A DNA stretch of 39,155 nt from an uncultured Aquimarina sp. (GTDB lineage Bacteria; Bacteroidota; Bacteroidia; Flavobacteriales; Flavobacteriaceae): contig CANLRN010000039.1 in the NCBI GenBank assembly GCA_947493495.1, forward strand, positions 1 through 39,155, given 5' to 3'. Below, piece after piece: positions 28,611-36,172 of the stretch; the stretch's first letter is position 1; every line of letters starts with the position of its first letter. The notes below the pieces were generated by a model. The model ran no database searches. It worked only from the letters and a program-made list of their open reading frames with translations, and had not been told where the DNA came from. The translations under genes were made by a program, and so were the position numbers.

Positions 28611-29242
28611 TGCATATGAAAAGAAAAAGCATACTATTGCTACTAGTAGTAAGCGCAAGTTTATTTTCTTATGGGCAAAGAATAAAAATTGATAAAAAAG
28701 AACTTCATTTTTTAAAAGGACAAACTAAAATAGGCTTAAAATTTGTTTTCCCAGAGGATTTTAGAATGGATGGGAAACACTTGACGGAAGAAGATTTTCT
28801 AAAAATCAAAAAAGAAGCGTGGAGTAAACGAATCTCTCCTGATGGGGGGAAACGTTGGTTAGAGGCTTATGAACTTTCTAAAAAAGAAGGTTGGATGCAT
28901 ACCTTTATAAATGCTTTTAATCAAACAGCAGCTTACTATACAGATTCAAAATTGACCAAGGATTTATCAGAAACCAATTATACAATTATTGTAGAGACTA
29001 ACTGGATGTATATGGGGTATCATGGAGGTGTAATTTATCAAAGAGCTAAATTAAAAACAAGTATTCATTTTGTGGAAACAGGAAAGTTTGAAGAAATATT
29101 ATATACCACTAAAACACCAGTTATAAGAGGATTTCTTGGAGAAGGTGTTTTTAATGATTTGAGTAGAGTAGATCAAGCGTATGATCAAACAAGTTATTTA
29201 CTTGCACTGGGCCTAAAAAAAGTTTTGAAAAAGAAATCCTAA
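28607..29242 (+). CDS. Exported protein of unknown function, tandem paralog 2
   Basis: 211 residues, starting in a 4-nt ATGA overlap with paralog 1. An internal ATG at 28616 (MKRKSILLLLVVSASLFSYGQ) gives the tidier signal peptide. Shared features with paralog 1 run through the length: GQRIKIDKKELHFLKGQT, FVFPEDF, ETNYTIIVETNWMYMGY near residue 130, and a C-terminal YDQTSYLLALGLKKVLKK. The pair arose by tandem duplication and has diverged strongly. Role unknown; an exported, soluble or membrane-associated protein is likely. Confidence 0.75.
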   Translation: MMHMKRKSILLLLVVSASLFSYGQRIKIDKKELHFLKGQTKIGLKFVFPEDFRMDGKHLTEEDFLKIKKEAWSKRISPDGGKRWLEAYELSKKEGWMHTFINAFNQTAAYYTDSKLTKDLSETNYTIIVETNWMYMGYHGGVIYQRAKLKTSIHFVETGKFEEILYTTKTPVIRGFLGEGVFNDLSRVDQAYDQTSYLLALGLKKVLKKKS

Positions 29243-29297
29243 AAAATTGATATGTATGTTGGATATATTTCTTAGTATGTAATAGTTTTTAAAATTC

Positions 29298-29329
29298 TTT
29301 GGGGTATACTAAGAGATTAGTTATATTTG
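29298..29329 (+). promoter_or_regulatory. Bacteroidota-type promoter upstream of the tRNA-Pro locus
   Basis: A -33 element TTTG (29298-29301) and a perfect -7 element TATATTTG (29322-29329) with a 20-nt spacer fit the TTTG/TAnnTTTG consensus. The start of transcription would be near 29336, just before the chimeric pseudo-tRNA. The intact tRNA lies about 370 nt further on. Confidence 0.55.
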
Positions 29330-29344
29330 CACCCGCAAAAGATG

Positions 29345-29466
29345 ACCAATTCGGGGTGTATCACGCTAAGGCGTGACAGGTCTCTCCCGACTTGTGAAGC
29401 CAAAGGCATCATTATCGCGCCGCGTTTGGGACGCGGAGGTCGTCACGCTTGAGGCGTGACCACCCA
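29345..29466 (+). pseudogene. Chimeric pseudo-tRNA-Pro with D and T arms replaced by palindromes
   Basis: The 16 nt ACCAATTCGGGGTGTA (29345-29360) equal 29702-29717, which is the upstream flank and 5' acceptor strand of the intact tRNA. A 31-nt block at 29412-29442 equals 29729-29759 of the intact gene and holds the whole anticodon arm with UGG. Between them, the start of the D arm is replaced by the hairpin TCACGC-TAAG-GCGTGA (29361-29376) plus 35 nt of unrelated sequence. After the block, the T arm is replaced by GTCACGC-TTGAG-GCGTGAC (29442-29460), followed by CACCCA. It cannot form a normal tRNA. Confidence 0.8.
29361..29460. repeat. Two near-identical GTCACGC/GCGTGAC palindromes inside the pseudo-tRNA
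   Basis: Hairpin 1 (29361-29376) has a 6-bp stem and TAAG loop; hairpin 2 (29442-29460) has a 7-bp stem and TTGAG loop. The stem sequence is the same in both. They occupy the sites of the D and T arms. Confidence 0.75.
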
Positions 29467-29478
29467 GAAAAGTAATAT

Positions 29479-29718
29479 ATGATCGTTTATATTTTATATA
29501 GCGAAGTAAGTTCAAGATATTATGTAGGGCAAGCTGCAGATATCGAGAAAAGATTGAAAAGACACAATACTAAAAGAGTAACATCGACTAAAAGTGGTGT
29601 TCCTTAGAGAATAGTTTTGCAACTCGAAGTATCTACGAGATCAGAAGCAATGATCTTAGAGAAAAAAATTAAAAAAAGAGGAGCAAAACGTTTTATAGAT
29701 AACCAATTCGGGGTGTAG
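29479..29718 (+). pseudogene. GIY-YIG nuclease family pseudogene running into tRNA-Pro
   Basis: Reading from the ATG at 29479, the frame gives VYILYSEVSSRYYVGQA and EKRLKRHN, the GIY-YIG core of small UvrC/SLX1-like nucleases. It is interrupted by TAG at codon 43 (29605-29607), at the place where this family usually has Trp after Pro (x-P-W-x-[IL]-V), so a TGG to TAG change is likely. After the stop the same frame continues RIVLQLEVSTRSEAMILEKK and KKRGAKRF to a second TAG at 29716-29718. That stop lies inside the tRNA-Pro gene (tRNA start 29709). The intact gene would have coded for about 79 residues, with its last codons supplied by the tRNA. It is missed by ORF finders because of the nonsense codon. 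Confidence 0.8.
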
Positions 29719-29783
29719 CGTAGCCCGGTTATCGCGCCGCGTTTGGGACGCGGAGGTCGCAGGTTCGAATCCTGCCACCCCGA
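29709..29783 (+). tRNA. tRNA-Pro (anticodon UGG)
   Basis: 75 nt. Acceptor stem CGGGGTG (29709-29715) pairs with CACCCCG (29776-29782), with discriminator A29783. D arm GCG-12 nt-CGC; anticodon arm CCGCG-TTTGGGA-CGCGG with TGG at positions 34-36; variable loop AGGTC; T arm GCAGG-TTCGAAT-CCTGC. CCA is not encoded, as usual in Bacteroidota. A terminator hairpin follows 7 nt later. It is the third element of a repeated tRNA/GIY-YIG arrangement described in the findings. Confidence 0.95.
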
Positions 29784-29790
29784 CTAAGAA

Positions 29791-29822
29791 AATCCAATCA
29801 CTCTATGTGGTTGGGTTTTTTA
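29791..29822 (+). terminator. Rho-independent terminator after tRNA-Pro
   Basis: AATCCAATCAC (29791-29801) pairs with GTGGTTGGGTT (29807-29817), with G-T pairs, around a 5-nt loop and is followed by TTTTTA. Confidence 0.75.
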
Positions 29823-29941
29823 GTTTCTGAAACTTCAAAACATCGTTTCGGAAAGTGAAAGTAACTAAAAAAGACAAACAGGCGATAGCCTGAGATTGGA
29901 TGTTCTTGAGCAATAAACCTACTATCAGGATCAACAAAGTT

Positions 29942-29958
29942 AATCCTGCCACCCCGAC
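29942..29958 (+). repeat. Detached 17-bp copy of the tRNA-Pro 3' end
   Basis: AATCCTGCCACCCCGAC is identical to 29768-29784, the T-arm 3' strand, acceptor 3' strand and discriminator of the tRNA plus one base. The repeats are 174 bp apart in direct orientation. A second terminator-like hairpin follows at once (29959-29983). It looks like an att-type scar or the remains of another tRNA copy. Confidence 0.8.
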
Positions 29959-29983
29959 AAAATCATTTCAAATGATTTTTATT
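29959..29983 (+). terminator. Terminator-like hairpin after the tRNA 3'-end fragment
   Basis: AAAATCATT (29959-29967) pairs with AATGATTTT (29971-29979) around TCA, followed by TATT. Possibly the original terminator of the tRNA before the locus was rearranged. Confidence 0.5.
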
Positions 29984-30498
29984 GATTGCTAACTAAATGA
30001 AACTAATTTCTCTTTATATAATTCATTTTTATTTAGTTAGTTTTAAAATTTAAATAATTCATTAAGAGTTTATTTATCTTGGGAATTACAAGATGTATGG
30101 ATTGATAATATGATAGTATAATTTAAAAGAAATTATCTCAATTATGATAGCCTGTAATTGTAGTATTGAATGACAAAGTTATTTTTTTAATAGAATTTCT
30201 ATTCATTTCTTTAATGTCAAATATTTCTTCCTACAATGTTTTATGTTATAAGATTTTGTTGAGTTTAAAGGTTTTTATTTGATAAAATGTCCTTTATCTT
30301 TGAAAAGGATAGGTTATGCTGTTGTCATATAGTGTTATCTAAAATGTTTTTTTAAATACAATCACATCTCCTGATTTTTTTTGGAATACAAAAGATGTTG
30401 TTCTAACATCGACATTTCTATTATCGAAAAAGACAGTTTCGCTCTTTGGACAAATCATAGCGATGGATTATGGTTTAATCTTTTTTAAAATATAACAG
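29984..30498. other. AT-rich intergenic region before glutathione peroxidase
   Basis: No credible ORF or RNA gene. An inverted repeat CTAACTAAA (29989-29997) / TTTAGTTAG (30032-30040) and a small hairpin GATGTT...AACATC (about 30393-30409) are visible. The last 150 nt presumably carry the promoter of the downstream gene, but no good match to the -7/-33 consensus was found. Confidence 0.6.
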
Positions 30499-31020
30499 AT
30501 GAAAACAATTAGAAAAGCAAAAATAATTTCAAACAAAAAAGAAATGATACTTCCTTCTATTTATGACATTTCCATTCGTGCTCTTGATGGTACAGCTATT
30601 GACTTAGCTTCTTTTAAAGGCAAACATATTTTATTTGTTAATGTTGCATCAGAATGTGGTTTTACAGGACAGTATAAAGAATTACAAAAATTAAGTGATA
30701 CCTATTCTGATAGATTAGTAGTCATTGGTGTTCCCTGTAATCAATTCGGAAAACAGGAGCCAGGTAATGCTTTAGAAATTCGAACGTTTTGTGAACGTAA
30801 TTATGGAGTTACCTTTTTACTTACAGAAAAAATAGATGTAAAAGGAAGTAAACAACATCCACTATACCAATGGTTAACTACTAAAGAGCAAAACGGAAAA
30901 AAAAGCTCTAGTCTAAAATGGAATTTTCAGAAATATTTGGTCAATACAGAAGGAAAGCTTGTTGATTATTACTTTTCTATCACGAAACCTATGAGTTCAA
31001 AAATAATCAAACATTTATAA
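30499..31020 (+). CDS. Glutathione peroxidase family thiol peroxidase
   Basis: 173 residues. The peroxidatic Cys53 lies in NVASECGFTGQY. The Gln is in VPCNQFGKQEPG (Gln82), and the Trp-Asn pair is in SSLKWNFQKYLV, completing the family's catalytic set. The selenocysteine of animal enzymes is Cys here, so thioredoxin rather than glutathione is the likely reductant. The start at 30499 gives a short basic extension (MKTIRKAKIISNKKE) before the usual MILPSIYD; the ATG at 30544 is an alternative. No signal peptide is evident. The stop overlaps the next gene's start (TAATG). Confidence 0.92.
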   Translation: MKTIRKAKIISNKKEMILPSIYDISIRALDGTAIDLASFKGKHILFVNVASECGFTGQYKELQKLSDTYSDRLVVIGVPCNQFGKQEPGNALEIRTFCERNYGVTFLLTEKIDVKGSKQHPLYQWLTTKEQNGKKSSSLKWNFQKYLVNTEGKLVDYYFSITKPMSSKIIKHL

Positions 31021-31433
31021 TGTCTATCGCAGTTGTACGATTACTTATTGATTTTGGTTTAGTAGTTTTGATTTGGATCATACAACTCATTGTATACCCT
31101 AGTTTTTTACATTATACGACCAATAATCTAATAAAATGGCATAGTAAGTATACTCCTTTAATAGGATTTATTGTGGGACCTTTAATGTTGGCTCAATTAG
31201 GAATTTCAATATACCAATTACATAATGAAATTACAACCTACAATGTTATTAATGTAATGCTGATAAGTGTAATTTGGATACTAACATTTCTACAATTTGT
31301 CCCTATCCATAACAATATTTCAAGAGGAAAAATAAGCAAGTCCTTGTTAGTATCGCTAGTACTAAAAAACTGGTCTCGAACGATTTTATGGACGCTATTG
31401 TTTATGTATAACATTTTTACTACTTTTTCCTGA
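31020..31433 (+). CDS. Four-helix integral membrane protein of unknown function
   Basis: 137 residues, starting in a 1-nt overlap with the peroxidase stop. Four hydrophobic helices lie at about 5-25, 45-65, 75-95 and 112-132. Helix 1 ends in IVYPSFLHY, and a polar WHSKYT loop follows. No known domain is recognised with confidence. The overlap implies co-translation with the peroxidase, which suggests but does not prove a role in the oxidative-stress response. It converges with the CIA30 gene. Confidence 0.7.
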   Translation: MSIAVVRLLIDFGLVVLIWIIQLIVYPSFLHYTTNNLIKWHSKYTPLIGFIVGPLMLAQLGISIYQLHNEITTYNVINVMLISVIWILTFLQFVPIHNNISRGKISKSLLVSLVLKNWSRTILWTLLFMYNIFTTFS

Positions 31434-31468
31434 AATAATATGTTAAACAAGCCTAGTATAGATAACGA

Positions 31469-31999
31469 TTATTTAAGAGTGATACTATCAATCATCAGCA
31501 TAAAATCTTCAGCTTTCTTATTTCCTATTAGAAATGCTATTCCTTCTATGCCATCATCAGCATAATTGGGAATATCTAAGGTACGCCCTCTGAAAGCAGG
31601 ATACATTTCATGAAGTGTTATTTCTATAGTTTCCCATGCTGTTGAGGTGTCGAACTTGCCTATGTATGAATAATAATCTGAGGCTTTAGCTTTGATCCTA
31701 AACTGATAGGATTTCCCATCTCCTTTTACACGCAGTATCACTTTTGTATATGGAGCTGTGTTTATTTTTTTAAACCGATACTGTAATAAAGAAAATCCTC
31801 CATTGTTTTCTAATGATACGTGGCCTTTAAAAATACCATGACCGCTTTGGTCAATATCAAAACTTCCTGATGATTTGCCTCCCATAACTACATCATCTAC
31901 AACGCTCCAGTTACTGATATCACTATGCGTATTAAAATCGAAAATAATTTGTGTCTGTATTGTCATGATGACTAGTGGTATTATAAGTATGTGTTGCAT
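31469..31999 (-). CDS. CIA30 family protein (NDUFAF1-like)
   Basis: 176 residues. The family core is clear: IIFDFNTHSDISNWSVVDDVVMGG, FKGHVSLENNGGFSLLQYRF, LRVKGDGKSYQFRIKA and DGIEGIAFLIGNKKAEDFMLMIDSI, forming a galactose-binding-like beta-sandwich. The human relative helps complex I assembly; bacterial members are of uncertain role. A hydrophobic N-terminus (MQHILIIPLVIMTIQTQ) might be a signal peptide. It is the last gene of the photolyase operon, 41 nt after the preceding stop. Confidence 0.85.
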   Translation of the reverse strand: MQHILIIPLVIMTIQTQIIFDFNTHSDISNWSVVDDVVMGGKSSGSFDIDQSGHGIFKGHVSLENNGGFSLLQYRFKKINTAPYTKVILRVKGDGKSYQFRIKAKASDYYSYIGKFDTSTAWETIEITLHEMYPAFRGRTLDIPNYADDGIEGIAFLIGNKKAEDFMLMIDSITLK

Positions 32000-32040
32000 T
32001 TTTTCTTTGTATTATTTTAGAGAGAGTTGCCAATGCAGTA

Positions 32041-32466
32041 CTAATAATCATAGTATCCCAGATTTAGGTACTCATTTTTAAGCTGTATCATCTTGTTTAT
32101 AAATTTCTTATTTTCTTTATAATTTTTGTTTTTCAAAAACTGAATAAAATTTCCATTAGCGTGAATGCTAAATGATTGTGCGTTATAGATCACTAGGCGA
32201 TAATATGGGATAATCCACGAGAAGCGTTCTAGCTTCTTGGTGTAATGTACAATGATGCCTTTGGGTCGTAATTCGATATTTCCATAATCAATTTCTGAAA
32301 ATTCTACTTTACCCAGATTCAATTTGGGACTAACCTCACGAATCATCAATCTACCAGAACCGATACCTCCTTGTTTTATCCGTTGTAATAAACGAAATGG
32401 TTTACCTACTAAGGTTGCACTTTCTATTGTATACTCTTCATTTTTATGTGAGGTGTTAAATAGCAT
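32041..32466 (-). CDS. Conserved protein of unknown function in the photolyase operon
   Basis: 141 residues, with no signal peptide and no Cys. It is rich in beta-strand pattern with alternating hydrophobic residues: YTIESATLVGKPFRLLQRIK, GKVEFSEIDYGNIELRPKG and FSWIIPYYRLVIYNAQSFSIHA. A charged C-terminal helix (KKFINKMIQLKNEYLNLG) closes it. I recognise no named domain. The start is 4 nt after the cryptochrome/photolyase stop, so it is translated from the same message. A link to photorepair is inferred only from that position. Confidence 0.7.
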   Translation of the reverse strand: MLFNTSHKNEEYTIESATLVGKPFRLLQRIKQGGIGSGRLMIREVSPKLNLGKVEFSEIDYGNIELRPKGIIVHYTKKLERFSWIIPYYRLVIYNAQSFSIHANGNFIQFLKNKNYKENKKFINKMIQLKNEYLNLGYYDY

Positions 32467-32470
32467 AGCG

Positions 32471-33952
32471 TTATTTTAAACTGTTCAGATAGTGTTCACC
32501 GTTAGTAAGGTGTATTTCTTTCTTTTGTTGAGGCATTTTGTCAAACATCCGAACCAGCATTCCCAATCTAGGGTTTTGTAGAAAAAACGACCGGTGTGTG
32601 TCCATAAACTGCCAAAAAAGGCCGTCCCACACTGCTTGCCATTCTCCTTTTTTATAAGTACTCATTTTCATGAGATAATTGCTTCCACTTATATACGGTT
32701 TTGTAGCCATTAAGCCGCCGTCTGCAAATTGACTCATTCCATACACATTCGGTACCATCACCCAATCGTACGCATCAATAAAGAGCTTCATAAACCAGCG
32801 ATACACTTCATTCGGATCAAACTCACAAAGCATCATGAAATTTCCCAACACCATGAGCCGTTCGATATGATGGCAGTACCCAGTCTGTAGTATTTTTTTG
32901 ATGGTTTGATCTATAGGATATATACCCGTGGTACCCTCATAAAAAGAAGATGGAATTTTACGAGTAAACTTCCAATAATTACATGTACGTTCATCACTAC
33001 CTCGACTTTCATACATCCCACGAATAAACTCACGCCAACCAATCATTTGACGAATAAAACCTTCAGTCGAATTTATAGGAATGTCATTTTCTTGCGCATA
33101 CTTTAAACTTTTTTCCACAATTTCTATAGGTGTAATTAATCCCACATTCAACATAGGAGTTAATACACTATGGTTAAGTATGGAGTGCTCTGAAACAATA
33201 GCATCTTCATAGGTCCCAAATTCTGCAAAGCGATGTTCTAAAAACTGTTGGAACCACACTTGAGTGGTTTTAAAATTGGTAGGGTATAAAGAATGTTCGG
33301 TAAGCCTGCCTAAGTGTTCTGCAAAGTGTGTATCTACATAGCTTTTTGCTTCTATATAATACTGATCAACGTCTGGAAACTGAATAGCAGGAGGTGTTTT
33401 CTTGGTGGGGTATTTTTTTCTGTTTTCGGTATCAAAAGTCCATTTTCCTGCTGTAGGTTTTCCATCAGGATTTATGAGAATGTTCCGCAGTTTCCGCTGT
33501 TCCGTATAAAAAGTAGTTTGATGATATTTTTTCTTGTCACTTCTAAAAAAAGTAGCCAACTCTTCTTGGGTATTTAGAAATAATGGCGAATCAAATATTG
33601 TAGTCGTAATGCGCTGTTTTTTACAAGAATTTTGAATGCGTTTCTGCAACCAGTTGTCAACAGGATCCGTATAATTGATGTGAGTAATGCCGAGTTGTTT
33701 CAGGTGCGTAATCAGTTTTCGGATGTCCGAATGTTTATGAATAGCTTCTACATAGTGTATTTCAATATTTTTAGCCTTTAGATAGGCTTCATAGGCTTTC
33801 ATTGTAGCTCTGTGAAACGCTATTTTTTGTTTATGAAAGGGATATTGTTTGAAAAACAAAAATTCTTCAACCAGATATACAGGGGCGTTCACCTTAAAAA
33901 CCGAAGAGTCTTTAAAGAGTTGATGTGGAAATATGAGGTGTATCTGATTCAT
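32471..33952 (-). CDS. Cryptochrome/photolyase-related protein (PhrB/DPRP type) lacking the Fe-S cysteines
   Basis: 493 residues. The opening HLIFPHQLF and VYLVEEFLFFKQYPFHKQKIAFHRA is the N-terminal domain of photolyase-related proteins (PF04244). The FAD-binding core has FIRQMIGWREFIRGMY, GYCHHIERLMVLGNFMMLCE, DAYDWVMVPNVYGMSQFADGG and SGSNYLMKMS. Members of the prokaryotic (6-4)/FeS-BCP class, such as Agrobacterium PhrB, bind a 4Fe-4S cluster with four Cys (350, 438, 441, 454). The equivalent stretches here read TTGIYPID and STYKKGEWQAVWDGLFW, with none of the four. It begins immediately after the DUF2256 stop in the ten-gene operon. Confidence 0.88.
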   Translation of the reverse strand: MNQIHLIFPHQLFKDSSVFKVNAPVYLVEEFLFFKQYPFHKQKIAFHRATMKAYEAYLKAKNIEIHYVEAIHKHSDIRKLITHLKQLGITHINYTDPVDNWLQKRIQNSCKKQRITTTIFDSPLFLNTQEELATFFRSDKKKYHQTTFYTEQRKLRNILINPDGKPTAGKWTFDTENRKKYPTKKTPPAIQFPDVDQYYIEAKSYVDTHFAEHLGRLTEHSLYPTNFKTTQVWFQQFLEHRFAEFGTYEDAIVSEHSILNHSVLTPMLNVGLITPIEIVEKSLKYAQENDIPINSTEGFIRQMIGWREFIRGMYESRGSDERTCNYWKFTRKIPSSFYEGTTGIYPIDQTIKKILQTGYCHHIERLMVLGNFMMLCEFDPNEVYRWFMKLFIDAYDWVMVPNVYGMSQFADGGLMATKPYISGSNYLMKMSTYKKGEWQAVWDGLFWQFMDTHRSFFLQNPRLGMLVRMFDKMPQQKKEIHLTNGEHYLNSLK

Positions 33953-34084
33953 TTATACTTTATTTCTTCGACAACGTTCACTACAATATGTTACACTTTC
34001 CCAGTTTCTTTCCCATTTCTTTCTCCAAGAAAAAGGGCGTTTGCAAACCGCGCATATTTTTTGTGGCAAATGTTGTTTTTTCAT
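33953..34084 (-). CDS. DUF2256 domain zinc-ribbon-like small protein
   Basis: 43 residues. The protein reads [20 protein letters not shown], then a basic Trp-rich stretch ([11 protein letters not shown]), then [12 protein letters not shown]. The two pairs, CAVC and CSERC, should bind one zinc ion. This is DUF2256 (PF10013), often encoded beside photolyase and cryptochrome genes. The start overlaps the flavin reductase stop by 4 nt (ATGA), and the stop abuts the PhrB-like start codon. A role as accessory or nucleic-acid-binding protein of photorepair is inference only. Confidence 0.88.
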   Translation of the reverse strand: MKKQHLPQKICAVCKRPFSWRKKWERNWESVTYCSERCRRNKV

Positions 34085-34710
34085 GATTTAAATTCAGGAA
34101 CTTCGTGAACTCTCACATAAGGGTATTGCGCTATTTTCTTTAATTCATAATAACTATTTAATCCCGAAATACCAACACTATCGGATTGCTCTAAATCAAT
34201 ATCATCATGTATTGCCGAATCTGGTATTGCGATATATTCTATTTCGCCAATGATGAGTGCTGTATCATTTAACGGAATAGGAATAGCTTCTTTAAAACGC
34301 ATTCCCATTTTAAAATGACTTTCTTTTACAAAAGGGGCGGGACAATTGCCTAAGTATTCTTCGGTTAATCCACATCGGGTAAATTCTGAAATAGTACTGT
34401 CAAATTTTGCAGAAGTGTAATGCGCTTGTTTTGTGAATTCAGGATGGATATGATTTATGGTATACGCTCCATTCTCTTGTATATTCATAAGAGTATGCCC
34501 GGCATCTTTAGATCTTGGTCTAGAGATAAAACCTAATAATGCAGGATTACTTCCCAAATGCACTACCGAACTAAACACCGCCAGATTAGTATTCCCTTTT
34601 TTGTTTATGGTACCTATTAGATTTGCAGGCTTAATACCCGAAACTGAATTTATGATTTTTAGTCTTGAAATACGGTCTAAATCCGCTATATCTTCTTTTG
34701 TATACTCCAT
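34081..34710 (-). CDS. Flavin reductase family protein
   Basis: 209 residues. The flavin-reductase-like split barrel shows [40 protein letters not shown] (FMN binding, residues about 27-67), [13 protein letters not shown] and [26 protein letters not shown]. Such proteins hold FMN and pass electrons from NAD(P)H to flavins. In this operon of FAD-using light enzymes it may supply reduced flavin, though this is inferred from position. Its start is 1 nt after the photolyase stop, and its own stop overlaps DUF2256. Confidence 0.85.
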   Translation of the reverse strand: MEYTKEDIADLDRISRLKIINSVSGIKPANLIGTINKKGNTNLAVFSSVVHLGSNPALLGFISRPRSKDAGHTLMNIQENGAYTINHIHPEFTKQAHYTSAKFDSTISEFTRCGLTEEYLGNCPAPFVKESHFKMGMRFKEAIPIPLNDTALIIGEIEYIAIPDSAIHDDIDLEQSDSVGISGLNSYYELKKIAQYPYVRVHEVPEFKS

Positions 34711-34711
34711 A

Positions 34712-36172
34712 TTATCTGTTCTTGTTTACATGTTTCTGCAGTAATCGTTTTTTTTCTTTTTCTACAAGAGGATGTTTTTTATGTCCCCATATTTTAGTTC
34801 TTGCGCTTCGTGCACTGGCTTGTAAGTCTACTATCGGCAATGGATAATTTTCACCTATGATCACTTCACAAAAGGTTTGTTCCATCATTGTCATTTTCCA
34901 AGGTTCGTGGATATGAGTTTCGGGAACATTGGCCAATTCAGGAACCCATTTCTTTATGAAAATTCCTTTAGGGTCGTGTTCTTGAGAGTTTTTTACTGGA
35001 TTATACAAGCGTACGGTATTGATACCTGTAGTACCTGCTTGCATTTGAAATTGAGGATAGTGAATACCTGGTTCATAATCCAGAAATTGTCGTGCCAGAT
35101 AATATGCTCCATCTCGCCAATCTTGATCTAGGTTAAAGGTCAAAAACGAAACCACCATTGCTCGCATTCTAAAATTGATCCATCCTGTTTGTGCTACTGC
35201 TCGCATACATGCGTCGATAAGAGGGTAGCCTGTCATTCCTGCTTTCCAAGCCTTGATAAATGACTCATTTTTGGTATGCGTCAGTAGTTCATATCCTTTA
35301 TTAATACATTGGGTTTCATAGCTACATTCCATTTCAAATTTTTGGATAAAATGACAATGCCAATGCAATCGAGTGAGCATCGCAGAGAATGCACGGCTAT
35401 GTTGCGTGCCATTTGGATGTGTACCAATGTATTGAAACGCTTGTTTGATACTTAAATTCCCCCAAGCAATATAGGGTGATAATCTACTACAAGCTATTCT
35501 GCTTTCGGTCGGTTTTGAAATATGCTTTTGATAATTGAATCCTCTTTTTTCGGTAAAGGATTTTAAATACCGCCATGCATTTTGCTCTCCTGGCGGTTGG
35601 TATTGTTTGGGATATGCTTGTAGTTGTTGTTTGAATTTGACTGGTAAACGAAACGGATGTTCTACATTACTTATTTTAGTAATAGAATAGGTGTTTTGCA
35701 CCACAGGTTGATGCATGGTACGATGCCATTCTGTATTCCAAGTATCTCTATTTTTAATACCGCGTTTAATTCCATCACGTTGTGCTTGGTGCCATAGGAT
35801 ATGGTTTGTTTTACAAAATAACGAAATTTGTTTATCGCGTTGCCAGGTGTTTTGTATTCCGCTTTCGCGAAAGCTAAACAGCGCTTTTATATCATAGTGA
35901 TCATGTAAATAGGTGAATACAGCTATAGCTTCTGAGTGAAAAATGGTTACTTTTCTCTGGTAAGGACTAAGTTGTCTATTCATTGCTTGTAATGAATGAT
36001 AGATAAATTGTAAATGCCTTGTACTAGTATCTGGATAAGCTAATAGAGTGGGTTCGAATAAATACATGATAAGATAGGGGAGGCCTGCTTTTTCTGCTTC
36101 AAAAAGCGGTTCGTGGTCTTGTAGTCTAAGGTCACGTTTTAACCAAACAATATTGATGGATTCCTTTTTCAA
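34712..36172 (-). CDS. FAD-dependent cryptochrome/photolyase family protein
   Basis: 486 residues with the full two-domain form. The antenna-binding alpha/beta domain begins [18 protein letters not shown] and covers about 1-135. The FAD-binding helical domain covers about 205-430, with [63 protein letters not shown] and the DWRDGA stretch. The W residues of the electron-transfer chain appear present, but positions were not aligned. Whether it repairs CPD or (6-4) damage, or only senses light, cannot be decided. The start overlaps the upstream FAD-domain gene by 4 nt. Confidence 0.9.
   Translation of the reverse strand: MKKESINIVWLKRDLRLQDHEPLFEAEKAGLPYLIMYLFEPTLLAYPDTSTRHLQFIYHSLQAMNRQLSPYQRKVTIFHSEAIAVFTYLHDHYDIKALFSFRESGIQNTWQRDKQISLFCKTNHILWHQAQRDGIKRGIKNRDTWNTEWHRTMHQPVVQNTYSITKISNVEHPFRLPVKFKQQLQAYPKQYQPPGEQNAWRYLKSFTEKRGFNYQKHISKPTESRIACSRLSPYIAWGNLSIKQAFQYIGTHPNGTQHSRAFSAMLTRLHWHCHFIQKFEMECSYETQCINKGYELLTHTKNESFIKAWKAGMTGYPLIDACMRAVAQTGWINFRMRAMVVSFLTFNLDQDWRDGAYYLARQFLDYEPGIHYPQFQMQAGTTGINTVRLYNPVKNSQEHDPKGIFIKKWVPELANVPETHIHEPWKMTMMEQTFCEVIIGENYPLPIVDLQASARSARTKIWGHKKHPLVEKEKKRLLQKHVNKNR

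Noticed and set aside
29331..29983. Insertion sequence or phage at the tRNA-Pro locus
   Set aside because: No transposase, integrase or terminal inverted repeats of an insertion sequence; only a GIY-YIG frame and tRNA fragments are visible.
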